DNA of 38,494 nucleotides from a virus: IMG/VR virus record IMGVR_UViG_3300046714_000392, positions 1 through 38,494 of that record, one strand, 5' to 3'. Position numbers and translations under genes: made by a program. A model generated the notes under the pieces. It saw only the letters and a program-made list of their open reading frames with translations. It was not told the origin of the DNA and did not search any database. Within the stretch, counting starts at the first letter, position 1, and the number at the start of each line of letters is the position of its first letter. This document shows, one piece after another, positions 1-7,697 of the stretch.

Positions 1-934
1 TCTTCGCGCCCGTTCTCGCGGCTTGGGCGACCACGCGACCGTTGAAAAACGCGCCGTCAGTCGCAACTACAGGCGTGCCTATGCCAGCCAGCACGCGCCC
101 GCCGATGTAGTCAGTCCACGACGCAGCGCTGCAGTTGATCTCCGAGTGCCACGCTGCAACGGCTGAAGCTGGCAGCGGCGGCGTCTGCGGCGGGAACCAA
201 TACGCCTGTGCCCACGCGTCGAGCGCGGCTTCTTCGGGCGCGGTGGGCTGGGCGGAGCACAGGAGCACGTAGGCGATGGAGCCATCGCTGGGGAAGTCGT
301 TGGACGGGTTAGCGTACCCGCCAATGCGGGCCTCTGTGATGGTGGTAACCGTTGATGCGGCATCGGCCGTAGACACCGCGGCATTGTTATCGAGTTTTAT
401 GTTCCGGTTGGTCCCATCTCGCCAACCTTTGAAACGATGCACAGATGTATCCGGAGTCCCGGTGGTCTGGTTTACTCCTGAGAACCCAGCCAACCAGGAT
501 GCAGCAGTGGCTCCCATGCCCGACTCAACCTGCCCGTTGGATACACTCGTAAACCCCGCGAATCCTTCGGCCGATGGAATGGTCAGGTCGCGAAGCCGCG
601 CTACGACAAACAGCCATGGACGCGTGCCCGCCAGAGGCAGTCCGGCCAGGCCGATCCCCCGCCAATAGCTGCCGGTGGAAACAGACTTGGCTACCGTTTT
701 GCCATTGAAAAACCCGACATCAGCGCCAACCGTCGGCGTGCCGATTGCGGCCAACACGCGCCCGCCGATGTAGTCAGTCCACGACGCAGCCGTGCACGTA
801 ATCTCCGAATGCCACGCCGCGACCGCAGTGCTGGGCAATGCTGGCAGCTGGCTGACTCCGCCGCCGCCCGTGCCGCCGCTTGCAAACCCGCCGCCGCCGC
901 CGCCCGGTCGCCTATTTCTTCGACCGCGGCCCAT
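1..934 (-). CDS. Tail fibre with tandem lectin-like domains, 5' part (gene crosses the contig ends)
   Basis: Likely receptor-binding fibre. The gene starts at the ATG at 934, runs to base 1, continues at 38367 and stops at 37895, giving 468 residues. The first ~30 residues are Arg- then Gly-rich (a flexible arm), followed by two tandem domains of about 220 residues, each opening with AVAAWHSEI and the identical AASWTDYIGGRV (residues 49-60 and 270-281). Each domain ends in CSAQPTAPE..ALDAWAQAY. The pattern WTD..GG..L..IGTP....FFNG with a late LDAWA helix fits a concanavalin/LamG-like beta-sandwich, inferred by eye. The start overlaps the stop of the preceding gene (TAATG), so it is translationally coupled and last in the late operon. 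There is no obvious N-terminal virion-attachment domain, so it may dock on the two small proteins encoded just upstream. Confidence 0.85.
   Translation of the reverse strand, partial: MGRGRRNRRPGGGGGGFASGGTGGGGVSQLPALPSTAVAAWHSEITCTAASWTDYIGGRVLAAIGTPTVGADVGFFNGKTVAKSVSTGSYWRGIGLAGLPLAGTRPWLFVVARLRDLTIPSAEGFAGFTSVSNGQVESGMGATAASWLAGFSGVNQTTGTPDTSVHRFKGWRDGTNRNIKLDNNAAVSTADAASTVTTITEARIGGYANPSNDFPSDGSIAYVLLCSAQPTAPEEAALDAWAQAYWFPPQTPPLPASAVAAWHSEINCSAASWTDYIGGRVLAGIGTPVVATDGAFFNGRVVAQAARTGAK
92..127. repeat. 36-bp direct repeat, copy 2 (fibre domain 2)
   Basis: Identical over 36 bp to 755-790 and in the same codon phase (twelve codons encoding AASWTDYIGGRV). The copies are 663 bp (221 codons) apart, so recombination between them would remove one domain in frame. 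The copies diverge at exactly base 128 versus 791, which is also where the contig's other end (38494) stops. Confidence 0.95.
755..790. repeat. 36-bp direct repeat, copy 1 (fibre domain 1)
   Basis: Partner of the copy at 92-127, with no mismatches. It codes for residues 49-60 of the fibre. The rest of the two domains has drifted at the DNA level, so this block looks conserved or recently homogenised. Confidence 0.95.
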
Positions 935-1266
935 TAGCGCCCGCTAAACCAGATGTAGAGGCTACCCGCGCCGGTGTCGCCCTTGGCTCGTACGTGCGTC
1001 TGCTCGGGCCGCAGCACCATATCTTGCCAGCCGTCCGCAGCCTCGAACAGCGGATCCGTATTCGTCGGAGCTCCGACCGTCGCATCCCCGAACGCGAGAT
1101 GCACTGCGCCGGTCGTTTTGACGCTGATATAGAGCGCGTAGCCGTTGGCCGCGCGTACCAGCGTTGCGGCGCCTGCTGCGCTCGTGAACGCCAACGCGGC
1201 GGGCGATGAGGCGGGGCCGCCTGGGGCCATGCGGTCGGCTGCGGATGCTAGGTCAGATGCTGACAT
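934..1266 (-). CDS. Small virion protein, probably fibre-associated
   Basis: A 110-residue protein between a structural gene and the fibre. The ATG at 1266 has a strong GGAGGG site about nine bases upstream. The N-terminus is Ala/Ser-rich. The rest alternates beta-type segments (ANGYALYISV, GAVHLAFGDA, MVLRPEQTHVRA) and ends GSLYIWFSGR, consistent with a compact beta-sandwich. Its stop overlaps the fibre start. I do not recognise the family. Size, position and fold type suggest a baseplate, fibre-base or head-decoration protein. Confidence 0.7.
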   Translation of the reverse strand: MSASDLASAADRMAPGGPASSPAALAFTSAAGAATLVRAANGYALYISVKTTGAVHLAFGDATVGAPTNTDPLFEAADGWQDMVLRPEQTHVRAKGDTGAGSLYIWFSGR

Positions 1267-1281
1267 TTGATTACCCTCCGA

Positions 1282-1911
1282 TTACAACGCGAACACATGT
1301 GCCCAGGATCCAACGCGAGCTGCGACCTGCTGAGCGCCGCCCGTTTCCGATCGCATCTGGCATGACAGCGTGCCGATAGCGGTCACGTCGCACGAGCCGC
1401 TGATATAGGCGCAAGCATCAGTGCCAGCCGGCCCGACCGCCTGGGGCGCTACGCCTGCGCCGAATGCGACCTGGCCGACCAGCGCTGCGCGCGTCGCCGG
1501 ATCGGTGAACATATCGATCGTATACGCAACGCCTACGGCCGTACCCGTGAACGCCAGCTGTAGGCCGATGCCCTCGGTAACGTTGCTAGTGATGTAGAAA
1601 ACCCAGTATTCGAATACGATCTGGCCCGTGCGATTGATCGCGACGTTCAATGCCGTGATATCCACGTAGGCCGTACTGTTAGTGTTTTGGCTTATGATGG
1701 GCTGGCGCCGCGCAGAGGTTTGCTTAGGCGCAAAGGTTGAGCCATTCCAGACAGGCACATCGCCCGATGCGAAGCCGCTGCTAAACGCTGGCCCGCCTTT
1801 GAGCAGCTGATTAGCCTGGTCATATTGCACGACCTGGCCATCGGTAAACGCGCCCATCGTGGCATCAGTGCCAACGCCCGCAACCTGGATTCGTAGGCCG
1901 TTGAAAAACAC
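1282..1911 (-). CDS. Putative tail/receptor-binding structural protein
   Basis: 209 residues, starting at a GTG directly abutting the upstream TAA. Residues 1-70 (DGQVVQYDQANQLLKGGP, VWNGSTFAPKQ) have the repetitive turn-rich style of phage fibre shafts. The C-terminal ~130 residues look like a jelly-roll-type head domain (FEYWVFYITSNVTEGIGLQLAFTG). It sits between the ejection proteins and the fibre, as expected for a second fibre or a fibre-anchoring subunit. No enzymatic motif is visible. Confidence 0.7.
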   Translation of the reverse strand: MFFNGLRIQVAGVGTDATMGAFTDGQVVQYDQANQLLKGGPAFSSGFASGDVPVWNGSTFAPKQTSARRQPIISQNTNSTAYVDITALNVAINRTGQIVFEYWVFYITSNVTEGIGLQLAFTGTAVGVAYTIDMFTDPATRAALVGQVAFGAGVAPQAVGPAGTDACAYISGSCDVTAIGTLSCQMRSETGGAQQVAARVGSWAHVFAL

Positions 1912-3906
1912 TTACATACCCGCCGTGAGCCGCTGCAGCTCAGGCAAAACGGTTTGCTTGAACTTGGGATCGGTCTGCGACAAGCGTGCGATGAGATTTG
2001 CGACCGCGTTGGGGCCGTTTGCGCCCTCTTTACCCTGGGCCTCTGCAATCTGGCTGGCGTACTCGCCCAGGATCGCGCGATTACTGTTGAGCGCCTGAAT
2101 CGCGGCTTGCGGCAACAAGTGCCCGCGACCGCCCGCGACCGCCGCGGCTGGCGATGGCGGCGGCGCCGCTAGGTCATCAATACGCGGCGCATCAGATGGC
2201 TGTTCACGCCATGGAGCAACCCAGGTAGGCCCCGATTGCCCAGCACGGATCGCGGCGTTTACGACCGCTGGCGTAGCGGCATCCCGCACGAAGTTGCCGG
2301 CGCTACGCAACGCCTTGGATCCAACGTTGGCCAGGCCCGCCGTAGCTGCATGGCCCCGCGACTTGAGCAACGCGCCAGTGGCCATTGCGCCGGCTACCGG
2401 AATCGCTGCGCCAATCGATGTTGATTGCGTATCGCCGCCCAAAGCATGCCCAGCAACGCCGCCGCCCGCTGTTGCAGCGAGCCCGCCGCCAGCCAGTATC
2501 GCGGTCGGCAGTGACATCAGCTGGTTGCCAGTTTCCTTGGCCTCGCGAGCGTTGGCCAGGCGCTCGATATCGAGGCCCTTGGATAGGTCGCCCTGGGCCG
2601 CAGCAAATCGCGGCGCGATGTCCGGCGCTTGCTGATCTAGCGATGTCCTGAGCGCGCCGCGGAACTGATCGCCCGCCAGCCGATTGTTTTCCTCGCGCAA
2701 GTCATCTGTGAGAGTGCCACCCAGCTTACGACGGTTGACTAGCTTATCGAGCGATTGGCGTTGTTTGAGCGCCTCAGGGAATTCCATCGTGCTAACGCCT
2801 GGGCCAGGGCGCGATTTGGACGCGATACGCTCAGCGAGATCGACCGCATGGCCTGCCTGTTTCTCGTACTCATCCGCGGCCAGGTCGCTCAACTCGCTCG
2901 CCCCTTGGCGCAGCTTGCTCGTAACCGGCAATGTATCGACCAGCACAGGCGTACGCTGTGCTAGCTCGCCCAGGACAGCCTTTTGCTCGCCCAGCGCGGC
3001 CTTGTTCACGGCATTGGCATTCTTGCCATATGTCTCAGCGGTCTGCGGCAATAGCTTGCCCAGCCAGCCCTCACCCTGATGGATGCCGCGCTGTTGCATC
3101 CATTCGCCCAGCTTCTTTAGGCCCTCTTCGCCGCCGATGTTTTCAGCGAGCTTACGAATGTCGGATCCATACGCGCCCGATGCGGCAACGCGCTGCATGA
3201 GGCCGGAGTCGCGCCAAGCATCCGCAAGCTTGCCGCCCGCCCAGCCGCCCGCCTGACCTACCTTTTGGCCGATCTTACCGAACAGCGCGCCAGCGCCAGC
3301 GCCGCCCGTAAGCGCCTCTAGCCGCTCGCCCCAATCCTCAGTGTCAGCATTGCCCAGCGCCGACAGGCCGCCTTGGATCGCGCCGCCCAGCACAGGCTTG
3401 GCCAGTTGCTTTGCCGCCGATGTGCCGCCCGTAGCAATCGCCAGCGGGGCTATTTCGCCTACTAGCTGCGCAGCTGGCGCAGCCCTGGGCGAGCGCTTAT
3501 TCGCCAACGCCAGCCGCTCGCGTACTGCGAATTCGCGGTCATCGCCGCCAACTGCGCCAGCCGCTTGCGCTGGGTTTATGCCCAGGCCCGACAGCACGCC
3601 GCCAGCGCCGGCATAGAGCGCATCGCTAGCCGTGCTGGCCGGCGCGTACTCATCCAGCGCCGCCAAGAAACGCTGGCCAGGGTCAGGCTCGGTAGGCATT
3701 CCGACCGGCCGCTCAGCACCCGTCCATGGCTTGAATCCTTCGGCATCCGCGGGCACGGATGCCATTTCTGCATCAATGCCCTCTAAGGAGCCGCCACCGA
3801 ATTCGGCCATGCCTGGATTGCCAGACGTAACATCATCCGGCAGATCGTCGGCGGCCTCATCATCTGGCAACCCATCCAGCCCAAGCTTTTCCGCTGGATC
3901 GCTCAT
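1912..3906 (-). CDS. Large internal (DNA-ejection-type) protein
   Basis: 664 residues. The N-terminus is acidic (LPDDEAADDLPDDV). Several Gly/Ala-rich stretches could insert in membrane (GGAGAGALFGKIGQKVGQAGG; LPTAILAGGGLAATAGGG; IPVAGAMATGALL), separated by long charged helices. Such glycine-zipper plus helical architecture is typical of podovirus proteins that are packaged in the head and expelled ahead of the DNA to form a channel. The start overlaps the previous stop (ATGA at 3903-3906). No transglycosylase motif was found. The exact homologue is unknown; the role is inferred from composition and position. Confidence 0.7.
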   Translation of the reverse strand: MSDPAEKLGLDGLPDDEAADDLPDDVTSGNPGMAEFGGGSLEGIDAEMASVPADAEGFKPWTGAERPVGMPTEPDPGQRFLAALDEYAPASTASDALYAGAGGVLSGLGINPAQAAGAVGGDDREFAVRERLALANKRSPRAAPAAQLVGEIAPLAIATGGTSAAKQLAKPVLGGAIQGGLSALGNADTEDWGERLEALTGGAGAGALFGKIGQKVGQAGGWAGGKLADAWRDSGLMQRVAASGAYGSDIRKLAENIGGEEGLKKLGEWMQQRGIHQGEGWLGKLLPQTAETYGKNANAVNKAALGEQKAVLGELAQRTPVLVDTLPVTSKLRQGASELSDLAADEYEKQAGHAVDLAERIASKSRPGPGVSTMEFPEALKQRQSLDKLVNRRKLGGTLTDDLREENNRLAGDQFRGALRTSLDQQAPDIAPRFAAAQGDLSKGLDIERLANAREAKETGNQLMSLPTAILAGGGLAATAGGGVAGHALGGDTQSTSIGAAIPVAGAMATGALLKSRGHAATAGLANVGSKALRSAGNFVRDAATPAVVNAAIRAGQSGPTWVAPWREQPSDAPRIDDLAAPPPSPAAAVAGGRGHLLPQAAIQALNSNRAILGEYASQIAEAQGKEGANGPNAVANLIARLSQTDPKFKQTVLPELQRLTAGM

Positions 3907-5513
3907 CGCACAACACCGCCGCCATCAGTGAAGATCGGCAATCCACGCGCGGGCATCGATTTGCGAGTAACGTTGCCATTGCCGTCAACAATCTTGTAAG
4001 TCCCATCCGGATTCTTAGATGCCGTCCAGCCCTTATATGCCCGAGGCGATCGCGCCTTATTCGTCGCTGGCCGCCCACTAGATCCTGGTGGCGCGTTGGG
4101 CATTGGGCCGCCCTGCTGCGGCGCTGACGCTGTCGGCGTTGGCCCTTCCATGCCGATGCCGTACACATGCAACTTGCTGTTCGCGACATTCTCGAATGCC
4201 TGCAGCGCGCCCTTCAATTGTTCGCGCCGGATATTGCGCCCGCCCAACTTGGCCAGATCCTTTACGCCCGGCTCAATGCTCGGAATCATGCTCATGTAGT
4301 ACGCGCGCTCGCTATCCGTTAGCGTGCCAGTAGATCCGGCTTGCGTGAGGCCAGTGTTTACTAAAACCTGCGCCATGTCGTACATGGTCTTAGCTTCGCC
4401 AGCGAGCGCTGTCCCGTATTTCTCCTCTAGCTGGGCCATCGTGCGCAGCGAATCCAGCGCTGTTTTGAATCCGCCAACATCCGTTTGCATTTTAGTAAAC
4501 GCGGCTGGGTTCGCGGCGTTTTGCGCGTAGGCCGCTTCGTCCTTAATCACTGCGCCCGGCAGGATCTTACCAGCGCCGCGTGTAGCCTCGGCGCTGCGTT
4601 GCTGTTGCTCCGCGGCTTCACCCGTTGCCGTAGTCGTAGCCCGCGCCCGCTCGGCGGCGATTCCGGTCATCACTGGTGCGTTCGCAATCTCGGTAGCGCT
4701 GCGCCCAGCCTCACCCTGCGCGCCGCGCGTATAGGCCTCTTGCCCGACCAGGCCCAGATTCTGCTGGCGCATCCACGTGTCAACCCGCGGCCCCAGCGTC
4801 CGATCCTGTCGAATCGTAAGCAGGTTCATCTTATCCAACGAGCCGCGCGGTGTGCCAGTCTGATAAAACTGTTCTTTCAGCGCGACGACACTCGGGTCGT
4901 TAGGGTCATTCAAAATCTTGGATTCGGCCTCACGCAATGCAGCACTGCGTTCACGCTGCGCTAACCCGCCCCTAGCAGCGTCCTCCTGCGCGCCCCAGTG
5001 CCGCTGCAGCGCGGCCTTATACGCCTGGTCACGATCCGCGGCATCCATGCCCTTCGCAGCGTCCGCGCGTTGCTTCTGCGCCTGCAGCTGAAACGCCAGC
5101 GAACGATCCTCATCGGCGCGGCGCTGATCGATAGCCTGGTTTTGCGCGGCGGCGTTTTGCGTCAAGATCTGAGGGATGTTGCGGCCCTTATTCAAGCCGG
5201 CATCCAGCAGCGTGCCCAGGATGCCTACCGCGTTATCGCCCAGGAACTGGCCGATCTTACCGCCAACATCGGGGCTCGATTCGGTCGGGCTAGCAGCCGA
5301 CTGCAGGTATTGGTTGTAGGCCGAGTCGCGGCGGCCTTGCAGCGAATCGCCGTAGTCAGTAGCAGCGGCCATCTCCTCAGGCGCGATCGTGGATGGCGCA
5401 GCATCGGACGCGGGCGCGTAGTCCAGTTGCGGCCTGGCATCGGTCGCATACGAATCCAGATAGCTGCTTAGCAGCTTGTCCTCGTCGTCATCGTTGGGAT
5501 CATCGTAGGCCAT
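3903..5513 (-). CDS. Internal (DNA-ejection-type) coiled-coil protein
   Basis: 536 residues, rich in Ala, Gln, Arg and Glu. A long helical core spans about residues 115-320 (QNQAIDQRRADEDRSLAFQL and similar), with a Gly/Pro linker and a short C-terminal beta module (GWTASKNPDGTYKIVDGNG). The N-terminus MAYDDPNDDDEDK closely resembles that of the 93-residue neighbour (MPYNDPADIDKRK), suggesting a common targeting or packaging signal. It overlaps the next gene by ATGA. Likely carried inside the capsid and ejected; not recognised by name. Confidence 0.7.
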   Translation of the reverse strand: MAYDDPNDDDEDKLLSSYLDSYATDARPQLDYAPASDAAPSTIAPEEMAAATDYGDSLQGRRDSAYNQYLQSAASPTESSPDVGGKIGQFLGDNAVGILGTLLDAGLNKGRNIPQILTQNAAAQNQAIDQRRADEDRSLAFQLQAQKQRADAAKGMDAADRDQAYKAALQRHWGAQEDAARGGLAQRERSAALREAESKILNDPNDPSVVALKEQFYQTGTPRGSLDKMNLLTIRQDRTLGPRVDTWMRQQNLGLVGQEAYTRGAQGEAGRSATEIANAPVMTGIAAERARATTTATGEAAEQQQRSAEATRGAGKILPGAVIKDEAAYAQNAANPAAFTKMQTDVGGFKTALDSLRTMAQLEEKYGTALAGEAKTMYDMAQVLVNTGLTQAGSTGTLTDSERAYYMSMIPSIEPGVKDLAKLGGRNIRREQLKGALQAFENVANSKLHVYGIGMEGPTPTASAPQQGGPMPNAPPGSSGRPATNKARSPRAYKGWTASKNPDGTYKIVDGNGNVTRKSMPARGLPIFTDGGGVVR

Positions 5514-5515
5514 AG

Positions 5516-5797
5516 CTAGCGGGTGAATTTGGGTGCGTACTTATTGACTATGGGCGCGCCGCCCAGCGGCGAGATGCCGCCCAGGATCTCTCGCATGATG
5601 GCCTCTTTCTGCGCGTCCTCATCGCCATCAGGCTCGCCGGCCATCGGCGCTTGCGGCGGCATAGCTGAGGGCGCGGCCGGTGCGCGCGGCGCTGCAGGCG
5701 CTTGGGGCGCAGCAACAGGGCCCGCGAAGTCGGCTAGGTAATCGCGCAAGATGCTTTCCTTGCGCTTATCGATGTCAGCTGGATCGTTATATGGCAT
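5516..5797 (-). CDS. Small internal protein with repeated helical motif
   Basis: 93 residues. It has two copies of a short helix, DKRKESILRDYL near residue 10 and DAQKEAIMREIL near residue 61, joined by an Ala/Pro-rich linker (residues 27-52). The N-terminal copy resembles the start of the 536-residue ejection protein encoded 2 bp downstream. It sits among ejection-type genes in tight coupling, so it is probably a minor virion or assembly factor. Family unknown. Confidence 0.65.
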   Translation of the reverse strand: MPYNDPADIDKRKESILRDYLADFAGPVAAPQAPAAPRAPAAPSAMPPQAPMAGEPDGDEDAQKEAIMREILGGISPLGGAPIVNKYAPKFTR

Positions 5798-5799
5798 GG

Positions 5800-7323
5800 T
5801 CAGACACTCTTTGCCGCGCCTACGGCCCGCTCGCCCTCGTTGTAGCCCAGCGCGATTTTCAGCGCCTCATTCTCATCGTCAGGATTATTGGTGCCAGCGC
5901 GTGTACCAGCAGCCGCCGTAGTCGCGCCTGTTACGCCCGCCTGGTTTTGGAAACCTTGCTGGCCGCCCTCGTTGACCGCGCCGGCATAGGCCGTCTCGGT
6001 GTCGTAACCAACATCGCCGGCCCTAGTATCAGCGCCTACCACGTCCTGGGTCCGGCCATAGTTGCCGGTCAACATGTCCTGGCTTTCCTGCTGGACGCCT
6101 GTAGCGCGGTCGCCCGCGGTCTTATTGGTCTGTTGCGCGGTAGTGTTACGCTCGCCAGCGAGGTTACCAACGCGACCTGCTTCGTTCTGGGCGTAGGTGT
6201 TCTGATACTGCTGGGCGACTTGCGATCCGGTCTTATTGAACGTGTTGATCGCATCGTTGGCCGTGCGGATGTCACCGGCCTGGTTGCCGACCAGGCCGAT
6301 CGCGCTCTGATTCTGCCCGCGCAGTAGGCCCGCCGCTTCGCCATACCCCGCAAGGCCCTGCATGCCGCGATTGACCGCATTCGACTGCAGCCCCAGTTCC
6401 GCCTGAGTGCGTTCCTGGCCAAGGCGCTCCTGCGCGGCCAGATTGTTCGCGATTTGCAACGTGCCGCTGTTCAGGCCGCGCTGGCTAAGGTTCTGCATCA
6501 CAGCCTCGCGATTGCCACGGTCCTGGCCCTCGAAATTCCGGCGGGCCATCTCTGCAATGTAACGTTCCTGCGCGCCAGCCTCCGGCGAGCTCAGTTCGCG
6601 GTAGCGGTTCATCACGTCGCGCTGGTCTGCTGCGCCTTGCTCGGCATCGGTCAACGCGAGGCCCATCGCCTTACGCTGCGCAGCCAGGCCCTCAGGATCG
6701 GCCGTAACATCCGCGCCGTAGTCCCCAGCTTTGAGCTGGGTCATCAGCGGATCGGTTTCACCTAGATACTTCTGCAGCGCATCGCGATCGGACGCGCTGA
6801 GGTTTTCCATCTGGCCCGAATACTTATCGAGCGCATCCGCCGAGTACCTGTTGATTGCGTTCGCGTTGTTGGCGGTATCTTCGGCGGCTTTGTTGTAGAC
6901 ACCCTGGACCTTATCGCCCGCTACGCCCAGCTGGCGCGTTGCCTCCGCGTTGGTAGCTGCGGCCGTGTCGGCTGCGCCGCCGAGCTTATCGAGCTGGGGC
7001 GCTACGGTTTGGTCGAAGTAGCCAAGGTTCTCAGTGCGCGCGTTATCGCTCTGGTCAAGCAAGCGATCAATGTAGCCCTGGCTTTTGTCGCCAAGCTGAG
7101 TGTCCTTTATGGCTGCATCGGCAGACTTGGTGTCGCGATCGAATGCCTCAATCGATTTCTGATACTCATCTATGCCAGGGTTACGCTTCTGCTCTGTTTC
7201 TAGGTACGACCGGAAGTCGGTCTTGAATTTCGCCAGCTGATCAGCCGACATGTCAGCGACCGGAATAGGCTTACCGAAAAGCTTATTCGCATAGGCCAGC
7301 TGCATTGTCTGATAGTTGGTCAT
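5800..7323 (-). CDS. Internal coiled-coil virion protein
   Basis: 507 residues from the ATG at 7323, which follows the upstream stop by two bases. An upstream in-frame extension exists but lies inside the preceding gene. The protein is almost wholly helical and very rich in Gln, Asn, Ala and Asp, with repeated patterns such as QQYQNTYAQNEAGRVGNLAG and ERNTTAQQTNKTAGDRATG. This fits a long fibrous internal or ejection protein. No catalytic motif is visible. Confidence 0.7.
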   Translation of the reverse strand: MTNYQTMQLAYANKLFGKPIPVADMSADQLAKFKTDFRSYLETEQKRNPGIDEYQKSIEAFDRDTKSADAAIKDTQLGDKSQGYIDRLLDQSDNARTENLGYFDQTVAPQLDKLGGAADTAAATNAEATRQLGVAGDKVQGVYNKAAEDTANNANAINRYSADALDKYSGQMENLSASDRDALQKYLGETDPLMTQLKAGDYGADVTADPEGLAAQRKAMGLALTDAEQGAADQRDVMNRYRELSSPEAGAQERYIAEMARRNFEGQDRGNREAVMQNLSQRGLNSGTLQIANNLAAQERLGQERTQAELGLQSNAVNRGMQGLAGYGEAAGLLRGQNQSAIGLVGNQAGDIRTANDAINTFNKTGSQVAQQYQNTYAQNEAGRVGNLAGERNTTAQQTNKTAGDRATGVQQESQDMLTGNYGRTQDVVGADTRAGDVGYDTETAYAGAVNEGGQQGFQNQAGVTGATTAAAGTRAGTNNPDDENEALKIALGYNEGERAVGAAKSV

Positions 7324-7325
7324 GG

Positions 7326-7697
7326 CTAGATCGCAGCCTCGAATGTCAGGCGGAACGTAAACCGATACTTGACCGTAGTGCTGGGTGTCAGGCCATTGAT
7401 GCTGAGGATCTGCAGGCCGCCCAGCTGCGGCTTCCATACGAAGCTGCAGCCCGTGCTAGTGATGACGGCTTGCTCAGGCGCGGCCAGGCTGATGACGCGC
7501 AGGCATTCGACGCCTGCAGGTTCGCGGATGATCTGGCCTACCACTAGCGGCTCGCTGTAATACTCCTCTAGCGTGCGCAACACGACCAGCGGCATGCGAT
7601 CCAGCGCTTGCTGGATATCGCCTGACTGCTCCTTTTGGCCGCGGTCGGGCCAGACATTGCGCCGCAGCTTTGGGTCGTTAGTGATGACGCTGGTCAT
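7326..7697 (-). CDS. Conserved-type tail protein, unknown function
   Basis: 123 residues, starting in an ATGA overlap with the nozzle-like gene. The N-terminal half is helical and charged. The C-terminal half is beta-rich (QAVITSTGCSFVWKPQLGGL ... VKYRFTFRLTFE). Position between the nozzle-like gene and the internal proteins suggests a small tail-tip or plug component; I do not recognise the family. Confidence 0.6.
   Translation of the reverse strand: MTSVITNDPKLRRNVWPDRGQKEQSGDIQQALDRMPLVVLRTLEEYYSEPLVVGQIIREPAGVECLRVISLAAPEQAVITSTGCSFVWKPQLGGLQILSINGLTPSTTVKYRFTFRLTFEAAI

Noticed and set aside
79-668. Open frames on both strands opposite or within the fibre gene
   Set aside because: They are out-of-frame readings of the repeated fibre domain. 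The fibre frame is continuous and gives two matching domains.
92-790. Possible diversity-generating retroelement acting on the fibre
   Set aside because: The repeats could resemble variable and template copies, but no reverse transcriptase or accessory gene exists and differences are not limited to adenines.
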